A stretch of DNA of 64,000 nt from Hyphomicrobiaceae bacterium. GTDB lineage: Bacteria; Pseudomonadota; Alphaproteobacteria; Rhizobiales; Methyloligellaceae. A program made the position numbers and the translations under genes. The number at the start of each line of letters is the position of its first letter. Position 1 is the stretch's first letter. The DNA is taken from the NCBI GenBank assembly GCA_020637815.1, contig JACKJS010000001.1:682001-746000 (forward strand), given 5' to 3'. Of this stretch, positions 58,015 to 64,000 are shown piece by piece. The notes beneath the pieces are model-generated. The model worked only from the letters and a program-made list of their open reading frames with translations. It did no database searches and was not told the DNA's origin.

Positions 58015-58704
58015 ATGAAAGCCAGCATCATCGTTTTTCCGGGATCGAACTGCGACCGCGATGCGGCGGTCGCCTTGCGGTCTGCCATGGGCTCCGCGCC
58101 CAATATGGTCTGGCATGGCGACTCGGAGCTGCCCGACAGCGATCTGATCCTACTGCCGGGCGGCTTCTCCTACGGCGACTATCTCCGCTCCGGCGCCATG
58201 GCCGCACATTCGCCGATCATGCGCGAGGTGGTCCGCCGGGCCAAGGCCGGCACGCCGGTGCTGGGCATTTGCAACGGCTTCCAGGTGCTGACCGAAGCGG
58301 GGCTGCTGCCGGGCGTCTTGATGCGCAACGCGACCTTGCGCTTCATCTGCAAGGACGTGCTTCTCAAGGTTGAACGAATCGACACGCCGTTCGCCCGCCA
58401 CTACACGCCGGGTCAGGTTGTGCGCATTCCCATCGCGCACAAGGATGGATCCTACTTCGCCGATCCGGCGACGCTGCATCTTCTGGAGAATGAGAACCGC
58501 ATTGCCTTCCGCTACTGCGAGCACGACGGAACCGTGACCGACGCGGCCAATCCGAACGGCTCCTCGGACAATATCGCGGGCATCTACAACGAAACGGGCA
58601 CCGTGCTTGGAATGATGCCGCACCCCGAGCGGCTGATCGATCCGGCGCAGTCGGGCACCGACGGCGCCAAGATGTTCTCCTCGCTCGTGGAGACTCTCCA
58701 TTGA
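58015..58704 (+). CDS. purQ: FGAM synthase, glutaminase subunit PurQ
   Basis: A 229-residue class I glutamine amidotransferase. Starts [16 protein letters not shown]. Nucleophile Cys86 in GICNGFQ; the His-Glu pair is in [10 protein letters not shown]. Its stop overlaps the TTG start of purL (TTGA). Confidence 0.96.
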   Translation: MKASIIVFPGSNCDRDAAVALRSAMGSAPNMVWHGDSELPDSDLILLPGGFSYGDYLRSGAMAAHSPIMREVVRRAKAGTPVLGICNGFQVLTEAGLLPGVLMRNATLRFICKDVLLKVERIDTPFARHYTPGQVVRIPIAHKDGSYFADPATLHLLENENRIAFRYCEHDGTVTDAANPNGSSDNIAGIYNETGTVLGMMPHPERLIDPAQSGTDGAKMFSSLVETLH

Positions 58705-60926
58705 CCGGGGCGGCAGGCGTCGTGCCTGAACCCGAAGGGCTTTCCGAGGAGCTCGTCGCCGAACACGGCATCAACGCGGAGGAGTATGAGCGCCTCCTGG
58801 CCGAGCTTGGCCGCGAGCCGACGATCACGGAACTGGGCGTCTTCTCCGTGATGTGGTCGGAGCATTGCTCCTACAAATCCTCTCGGATCTGGCTCAAGAA
58901 ACTGCCGACCACGGGACCGCAAGTGATCCAGGGCCCTGGCGAGAATGCTGGCGTGGTTAGTCTCGGCGATGGCCAGGCGGCGGTCTTCAAGATGGAGAGC
59001 CATAACCACCCGTCCTTTATCGAGCCCTATCAAGGCGCGGCCACGGGCGTCGGCGGCATCATGCGCGACGTGTTCACCATGGGCGCGCGTCCGGTCGCGA
59101 ACATGAACGCGCTGCGGTTCGGAAGCCCCAGCCACCCCAAGACACGTCACCTGGTTTCGGGCGTCGTGTCCGGGATCGGCGACTACGGAAACTGCATGGG
59201 CGTGCCGACCATCGGCGGCGAAACCAATTTCGACCCCCGCTACAACGACAACATCCTGGTCAACGCCATGTGCGTTGGCCTGGTCGATGCGAACCGTATC
59301 TTCAAGTCCGCGGCGAAGGGCGTCGGATTGCCCGTCGTCTATGTGGGCTCCAAGACTGGGCGCGACGGCATTCACGGCGCAACCATGGCCTCGGCGGAGT
59401 TCGACGAGAGTTCGGAGGAGAAGCGGCCGACAGTTCAGGTGGGCGATCCATTCACCGAGAAGCTGCTTCTCGAAGCATGCCTGGAGCTGATGAACGAAGA
59501 CGTCATCATCGCCATCCAAGACATGGGCGCGGCCGGCCTCACGTCATCCTCCGTCGAGATGGCCGACAAGGGCGGCGTCGGCATCGATCTCGATCTCGAT
59601 CTCGTCCCAATGCGCGAAGAAGGCATGACCGCCTACGAAATGCTCCTCTCGGAAAGCCAGGAGCGCATGCTCATGGTGCTGAAGCCCGGATCGGAACCCG
59701 TCGCCGAGCGTATCTTCAAGAAGTGGGAGCTCGACTTCGCGGTCATCGGCGTGACCACCGACACTGGCCATTTCGTCGCCCGCCATGGCGGCGTGGTGGA
59801 AGCGAACATCCCCCTTCCCGCGCTGGCTCATGCGGCCCCCGTCTATGAGCGGCCCTACGAGAAGCGCGAACCGTTGCCGGTGATCGCGCCCGGAGACGTT
59901 CAGGCGCCACCGAGCATTCTCAGCGCGCTGGAACGCCTTCTCGGGTCGCCGCATCTGTCGTCCCGGCGCTGGATCTACGAGCAATACGACCACATGGTCA
60001 TGGCCGACACGGTGCAGCGGCCCGGCGGCGATGCCGGCGTGGTCCGTGTCCACGGTACCGACAAAGGCCTCGCGATCTCCTGCGACGTGACCCCACGCTA
60101 TTGCGCGGCGGATCCGTTCGAAGGCGGAAAGCAGGCGGTCGCCGAATGCTGGCGCAACCTCACCGCGACGGGCGCTAAACCGCTCGCGATCACGGATTGC
60201 CTGAATTTCGGCAATCCGGAGCGGCCCGAAATCATGGGTCAATTCGTGGGGGCCATCGAAGGCATGGCCGAGGCGTGCAACGTTCTGCATTTCCCCGTCG
60301 TGTCGGGAAACGTGTCGCTCTACAATGAGACCAACGGCGTCGCGATCCCCCCCACTCCGGCGGTGGGCGGCGTCGGGCTCATCGCGGATATTTCACAGAT
60401 GGCGGACATGGCGCTGAAGGCCGAGGGCGACGTGCTCCTCGTGCTCGGCGCCGAGGCTGGTCATCTCGGGCAATCGATCTATATGTCCGTTATGGAGGAT
60501 CGCTTGGAAGGCGCCCCGCCGCCGGTGGATCTCGGGAAAGAACGCGCGACCGGCGATCTGATCCGCGGGTTTATCAAGGCTGGGACCGTCAATGCGGTCC
60601 ACGACGTGAGCGACGGAGGCTTGCTCGTCGCGATCGCCGAAATGGCTCTTGCCGGCAAACGCGGCGTGGACCTGGAAGCCGCACCCGAATGGCTTCCAGC
60701 GCACGCGATTTGGTTCGGCGAGGACCAGACGCGCTATGTGGTTACCGCGGCGCCGAACCATGTCGACACCATCAAGGATGTCGCGTCCGTCTATGACGTG
60801 CCGGTTCGGGTTCTGGGGACGGTTGGCGGCGATACGATGACGCTGCCGGGCGAGGCCCCCCTGCCGCTCGGAATGCTTCGAGCGGCCTATGAGGACTGGT
60901 TGCCGCGTTTCATGACGCGCGGCTAA
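58701..60926 (+). CDS. purL: FGAM synthase subunit PurL
   Basis: A 741-residue short-form PurL, ATP-dependent amidation of FGAR. Motifs: [58 protein letters not shown] and the second half repeat ([18 protein letters not shown]). Start is inferred as TTG 58701 overlapping purQ; a GTG at 58722 is an alternative. Followed by bolA. Confidence 0.96.
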   Translation: MTGAAGVVPEPEGLSEELVAEHGINAEEYERLLAELGREPTITELGVFSVMWSEHCSYKSSRIWLKKLPTTGPQVIQGPGENAGVVSLGDGQAAVFKMESHNHPSFIEPYQGAATGVGGIMRDVFTMGARPVANMNALRFGSPSHPKTRHLVSGVVSGIGDYGNCMGVPTIGGETNFDPRYNDNILVNAMCVGLVDANRIFKSAAKGVGLPVVYVGSKTGRDGIHGATMASAEFDESSEEKRPTVQVGDPFTEKLLLEACLELMNEDVIIAIQDMGAAGLTSSSVEMADKGGVGIDLDLDLVPMREEGMTAYEMLLSESQERMLMVLKPGSEPVAERIFKKWELDFAVIGVTTDTGHFVARHGGVVEANIPLPALAHAAPVYERPYEKREPLPVIAPGDVQAPPSILSALERLLGSPHLSSRRWIYEQYDHMVMADTVQRPGGDAGVVRVHGTDKGLAISCDVTPRYCAADPFEGGKQAVAECWRNLTATGAKPLAITDCLNFGNPERPEIMGQFVGAIEGMAEACNVLHFPVVSGNVSLYNETNGVAIPPTPAVGGVGLIADISQMADMALKAEGDVLLVLGAEAGHLGQSIYMSVMEDRLEGAPPPVDLGKERATGDLIRGFIKAGTVNAVHDVSDGGLLVAIAEMALAGKRGVDLEAAPEWLPAHAIWFGEDQTRYVVTAAPNHVDTIKDVASVYDVPVRVLGTVGGDTMTLPGEAPLPLGMLRAAYEDWLPRFMTRG

Positions 60927-60954
60927 AATCACGAGCTTCAAAGGAGCGACGACT

Positions 60955-61188
60955 ATGGCAATGGCTGCCGGCGACATTGAACGCCTGATCAAGGAACGCT
61001 TTCCCGACGCGACGGTCGAGATCGAGGATCTGGCAGGCGACGGCGACCACTACGCGGCAACCGTGGTGACGGAGGCGTTTCGCGGAAAGTCCCGCGTGCA
61101 ACAGCACCAGATGGTTTATGCGGCTCTAAAAGGCAATATGGGCGGGGAGCTTCACGCGCTCGCTCTGAAGACATCGACCCCCCAATGA
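60955..61188 (+). CDS. bolA: BolA/IbaG family iron-sulfur protein
   Basis: A 77-residue BolA-like protein ([39 protein letters not shown]). BolA proteins pair with monothiol glutaredoxins through a shared [2Fe-2S] cluster. The grxD gene follows by 25 bp, so the pair is encoded together. Confidence 0.94.
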   Translation: MAMAAGDIERLIKERFPDATVEIEDLAGDGDHYAATVVTEAFRGKSRVQQHQMVYAALKGNMGGELHALALKTSTPQ

Positions 61189-61213
61189 CTCGTTCGAGAA
61201 AGGACCCCCTGCA

Positions 61214-61564
61214 ATGAGTGACAACGACGTCCACGACTGGATCAACAAGCAAATCGCCAACAACGATGTGGTGCTCTTCATGAAGGGCACGAAAACCATG
61301 CCCCAATGCGGCTTCTCCATGCAGGTCGCGCAGATCCTCAACCACCTCGGCGTGGAATATGAAGATATTAACGTTCTTGAGGATATGGGCGTGCGTGAAG
61401 GCATCAAGACCTTCTCGAACTGGCCGACAATTCCGCAGCTTTACGTGAAGGGCGAATTCGTCGGCGGCTGCGATATCGTACGAGAGATGTTCCAAGCCGG
61501 CGAGCTACAGGACATGCTCAAGGACAAGGGCATCTCCAACAACACGGAGACGCAGACGGCTTAG
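61214..61564 (+). CDS. grxD: Monothiol glutaredoxin, Grx4 family
   Basis: A 116-residue CGFS glutaredoxin: [20 protein letters not shown] with Cys32, then [20 protein letters not shown] (GSH binding). It binds a [2Fe-2S] cluster with BolA and delivers or senses iron-sulfur clusters. Shine-Dalgarno AAAGGAC lies about 9 bases before the ATG. Confidence 0.95.
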   Translation: MSDNDVHDWINKQIANNDVVLFMKGTKTMPQCGFSMQVAQILNHLGVEYEDINVLEDMGVREGIKTFSNWPTIPQLYVKGEFVGGCDIVREMFQAGELQDMLKDKGISNNTETQTA

Positions 61565-61657
61565 CTAGACTGAGTGCCAACCGGAGCACGTCTCGCTCAA
61601 GACAACGGGTGATCGATTCCTGGGCCTGACGCCGCTCTCGTCACGGAGGATGTCGTC

Positions 61658-62290
61658 ATGATCAACTGGGAATTGAAAGGCGTCGAGTTCGTCAACTGCA
61701 ATTGCGATTATGGTTGCCCCTGCCAGTTCAGCGCACTTCCGACTCACGGGGATTGCCGAGCAATTGCCGCCTACCGGTTCGATGAGGGGCATTTCGGCGA
61801 AATCGACCTCGGCGGCTTGAATGTCATCGGCATGTTTTCGTGGCCCAAGGCCATCCACGAAGGCGACGGGCGTGCATTTCTGATTATCGACGACCGTGCC
61901 AGCCCGGAGCAGCGCGACGCGCTGCTCTCTATCTTCTCCGGCGAGAACACCGAGCCCGGCAAGACGATTTGGAACGTGTTCGCGGCCACGTACGCGGAGG
62001 TGCTGCCGCCGGAAGTCAGGCCGATCCATATCGAGATCGATGTGGAAGAGCGGACCGGCAGCGTCCGCGTCGACGGATTTGTCGATATGCAAGGCGAGCC
62101 GATCCGCAATCCCGTAACCGGCGAGAAGCACCGGGTCCGCATCGACTTGCCGGAAGGGTTCGAATACTCGCTCGCCGAGATGGGTAGCGGGTCCTCTACC
62201 TCTCGAGGCCCGATACCGATGACGCTGGAAAACAGCTACGGCCAGTTCGCCCATATCCACCTCAGCAACCGAGGCGTGGTGCGCGCCTGA
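61658..62290 (+). CDS. DUF1326 domain-containing protein
   Basis: A 210-residue protein of the DUF1326 family. A cysteine cluster near the N-terminus, NCNCDYGCPCQF (C14, C16, C20, C22), suggests metal or redox function. No signal peptide or transmembrane segment is seen. It is 2 bp upstream of a DUF2182 membrane protein gene, and the pair recurs in proteobacteria; function unknown. Confidence 0.85.
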   Translation: MINWELKGVEFVNCNCDYGCPCQFSALPTHGDCRAIAAYRFDEGHFGEIDLGGLNVIGMFSWPKAIHEGDGRAFLIIDDRASPEQRDALLSIFSGENTEPGKTIWNVFAATYAEVLPPEVRPIHIEIDVEERTGSVRVDGFVDMQGEPIRNPVTGEKHRVRIDLPEGFEYSLAEMGSGSSTSRGPIPMTLENSYGQFAHIHLSNRGVVRA

Positions 62291-62292
62291 CC

Positions 62293-63102
62293 GTGACGCG
62301 AAGCACGCTCGTCGAGAGCGTTTTCCACCGTCAGACCCTCATTGTTGCGATCGCGCTGATCGTCCTGAGCGTGCTCGCCTGGCTCGCCCTACTGGCGGGC
62401 GCGGGCACCGGTATGAGTGTCCTGGCAATGAGCGGCTGGTGGTTGCCCTTGTCCCTTCCGGTGGGCGAGAGTTGGCCATGGACACCGTATTATTGGCTGA
62501 TCGCCTTCATCATGTGGGCCGTGATGATGGTCGCGATGATGCTGCCCTCGGCCGCGCCGATGGTGCTTCTCTACGCGAAGGTGGTGCGGCACGCGGACAA
62601 GCAGGCGGAGACCGACGCCGCCCCGCTGGCTACCGCGGCGTTCGCAAGCGGCTATCTCACCTTGTGGATTCTTTTCAGCGTCTTGGCGGTCGCGCTTCAA
62701 TTCGCGCTCGAGCGAGCCGGGCTCATGACTGTGATGATGAGCTCGGGCAGCGCCATCCTGTCCGGCGCTCTATTGATCGCGGCTGGCGCCTACCAGCTGA
62801 CCCCGCTCAAGAGCGCGTGCATGCGGCACTGCCGCAGTCCCGCGGCACTTCTGGCCGACCACTGGCAGCCCGGCATAGGCGGCGCTTGGAGGATGGGGCT
62901 TGGCCACGGCGCGTTTTGCGTGGGGTGCTGCGCCCCAGTCATGCTGCTGCTGTTCGTGGGCGGCGTCATGAACCTTGTCTGGATCGCCGGCCTATCGATC
63001 TTCGTGGCGCTCGAGAAGCTCGCACCATTTGGTACGCAACTTACCAAGGCGCTCGCCGTCGTTCTGCTCGTTGCCGGGGCCGTGCTCATAATTACGGCCT
63101 GA
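62293..63102 (+). CDS. DUF2182 predicted metal-binding membrane protein
   Basis: A 269-residue integral membrane protein with about six hydrophobic helices. It contains a Met-rich helix (MWAVMMVAMMLPSAAPMVLL), MRHCRSPAALL, and HGAFCVGCCAPVMLLLFVGG, which supply Cys, Met and His ligands. Start is GTG 62293, 2 bp after the DUF1326 stop. The family is annotated as predicted metal-binding; no substrate is known. Confidence 0.85.
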   Translation: MTRSTLVESVFHRQTLIVAIALIVLSVLAWLALLAGAGTGMSVLAMSGWWLPLSLPVGESWPWTPYYWLIAFIMWAVMMVAMMLPSAAPMVLLYAKVVRHADKQAETDAAPLATAAFASGYLTLWILFSVLAVALQFALERAGLMTVMMSSGSAILSGALLIAAGAYQLTPLKSACMRHCRSPAALLADHWQPGIGGAWRMGLGHGAFCVGCCAPVMLLLFVGGVMNLVWIAGLSIFVALEKLAPFGTQLTKALAVVLLVAGAVLIITA

Positions 63103-63117
63103 CACCGGAAACCGGTG
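63103..63117. terminator. Small hairpin between DUF2182 and rpsD
   Basis: CACCGG (63103-63108), AAA, CCGGTG (63112-63117): a 6-bp stem overlapping the end of the DUF2182 gene's stop region, between convergent genes. There is no T-run, so the call is tentative. Confidence 0.35.
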
Positions 63118-63153
63118 CAGGCCGCAAATTCGTTCTGCTTTGTTCTGTCGCGG

Positions 63154-63771
63154 CTAGCGCGAATAGAACTCGATGACGAGGTTCGGTTCCATCATCACCG
63201 GATAGGGAACGTCCGACAGGGCCGGGATGCGCGTAAATTTCGCGACCATCTTGCCGTGATCCACATCGACGTAATCTGGGACGTCACGCTCGTTGCTCTG
63301 CGCAGCTTCGAGCACCATGCCCAGATCCTTCGACTTGTCGCGAACCTCGACCACATCGCCTTCCTTGCAGCGATAGGACGGGATCGTCACGCGGCGGCCG
63401 TTGACCTTCACATGGCCGTGCGAAATGAACTGGCGCGCGGCAAAGACCGTCGGCACGAACTTGGCGCGGTATACGACCGCATCGAGACGGCGCTCCAACA
63501 GGCCGATCAGTCGCTCGGAGGTATCGCCCTTCAGACGCGACGCCTCGTGGTAGATGGCCTTGAACTGCTTCTCGGTGATGTTGCCGTAATAGCCCTTGAG
63601 CTTCTGCTTGGCGCGAAGCTGCTGGCCGTAGTCCGATAGCTTACCCCGGCGGCGCTGGCCATGTTCGCCAGGTCCGTATTCCCGTTTGTTCTGGGGGCTC
63701 TTCGGCCGTCCCCAGATATTCTCGCCAAGCCGACGGTCAATCTTGTGCTTGGCGTGAATGCGTTTCGTCAT
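63154..63771 (-). CDS. rpsD: 30S ribosomal protein S4
   Basis: A 205-residue primary rRNA-binding protein. It begins [20 protein letters not shown] and contains the S4 RNA-binding domain ([40 protein letters not shown]). It ends [14 protein letters not shown]. The start at 63771 is chosen because the upstream extension is not S4-like. Here rpsD is a stand-alone gene, not in the alpha operon, as usual in alphaproteobacteria. Confidence 0.97.
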   Translation of the reverse strand: MTKRIHAKHKIDRRLGENIWGRPKSPQNKREYGPGEHGQRRRGKLSDYGQQLRAKQKLKGYYGNITEKQFKAIYHEASRLKGDTSERLIGLLERRLDAVVYRAKFVPTVFAARQFISHGHVKVNGRRVTIPSYRCKEGDVVEVRDKSKDLGMVLEAAQSNERDVPDYVDVDHGKMVAKFTRIPALSDVPYPVMMEPNLVIEFYSR

Positions 63772-63900
63772 TCGTAAAGACTCCAAAGCCAAATCAGGCT
63801 TTCCGCGGGCGGTCCACTTCCCCGCGTCTGCCGCAAAAACCGATTGATGCTGGTTGATCGCGGGCCGCCGAAGCCGTCCGGCCGCCCGATTAAGGCCCAT

Positions 63901-63920
63901 AACGGCTGGGCCGAGCCGTT
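63901..63920 (-). other. Hairpin in rpsD 5' leader
   Basis: AACGGCT, a 6-nt loop and AGCCGTT form a perfect 7-bp stem just downstream of the proposed promoter and about 130 nt before the S4 start codon. S4 represses its own operon by binding mRNA in E. coli; whether this stem has such a role is unknown. Confidence 0.35.
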
Positions 63921-63950
63921 CTGTTACACGGAATGCTTGGAAAATGTCAA
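63921..63950 (-). promoter_or_regulatory. Candidate rpsD promoter
   Basis: On the minus strand TTGACA (63950-63945) is a perfect -35 element, followed by an 18-bp spacer and TAACAG (63926-63921) as a weak -10. About 150 bp upstream of the rpsD start. Confidence 0.5.
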
Positions 63951-64000
63951 TTCCGCTCTCGCGATCTTCGTAGGTATGGAACGGCTATTGCCCGCCGGCA

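Overview
This 64 kb window is a stretch of ordinary alphaproteobacterial chromosome, most probably from the order Hyphomicrobiales (Rhizobiales). The evidence is the high-GC coding, the ATP synthase inhibitor zeta subunit (DUF1476), the bacterial NDUFA12 homologue, an Irr-type iron box beside a SUF-type cysteine desulfurase, class II ribonucleotide reductase, an RNase E with a large acidic insertion in its S1 domain, and gene orders usual in this group (prfB / PBP1A / amidase / rne; accB / accC / aat / DUF2155 / NDUFA12; purC / purS / purQ / purL / bolA / grxD). The genus cannot be fixed from the sequence alone; a Hyphomicrobium- or Methyloceanibacter-like relative is only a guess. About 52 protein genes are supported. 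I saw no tRNA, rRNA, CRISPR array, insertion sequence, prophage or integrative element.

Layout. 1-3.4 kb: a cysteine desulfurase cut by the left edge, a divergent alpha/beta hydrolase and tyrS. 3.4-8.1 kb: a 1219-residue AsmA/YhdP-like envelope protein and a bactofilin. 8.2-13.5 kb: a cell-wall block on the minus strand (prfB with a programmed +1 frameshift, PBP1A, N-acetylmuramoyl-alanine amidase). 13.5-17.1 kb: rne after a long leader. 17.1-26.1 kb: aminotransferase, periplasmic M48 protease and DsbA-like protein, aroQ, accBC, aat, then DUF2155, a methyltransferase and NDUFA12 on the minus strand. 26.5-30.7 kb: nrdJ and a histone-H1-like gene ending at a strong terminator. 31-35 kb: a CinA-N-type protein, sfsA, map, radC and a DUF4336 protein. 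35-46 kb: lipid genes, comprising an ACP plus KAS II-like pair divergent from an acyl-CoA ligase, a DUF2147 protein, and a fadE-fadJ-fadI beta-oxidation operon. 46-52.4 kb: a CDGSH protein and a complete branched-chain amino acid ABC transporter (livH-M-G-F, DUF6867, livK). 52.4-56.6 kb: small proteins, purB, an SH3 protein, an HpcH/HpaI aldolase and ATP synthase zeta. 56.9-61.6 kb: purC-purS-purQ-purL-bolA-grxD. 61.6-64 kb: a DUF1326-DUF2182 pair and rpsD.

How the genes work together. Purine synthesis is covered by purB, purC, purS, purQ and purL. Fe-S biogenesis and trafficking are represented at both ends (cysteine desulfurase on the left, BolA and the CGFS glutaredoxin on the right). The LIV transporter could supply branched-chain amino acids, whose breakdown feeds acyl-CoA pools handled by the Fad enzymes and biotin carboxylase. 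Many neighbours overlap by 1-4 bases (GTGA, TTGA, ATGA, TGATG, TAATG), which indicates translational coupling. No clearly new system stands out. The least explained items are the ACP/KAS pair beside an acyl-CoA ligase, the NDUFA12-methyltransferase coupling, the DUF6867 protein inside the LIV operon, the DUF1326-DUF2182 pair and the rne leader.
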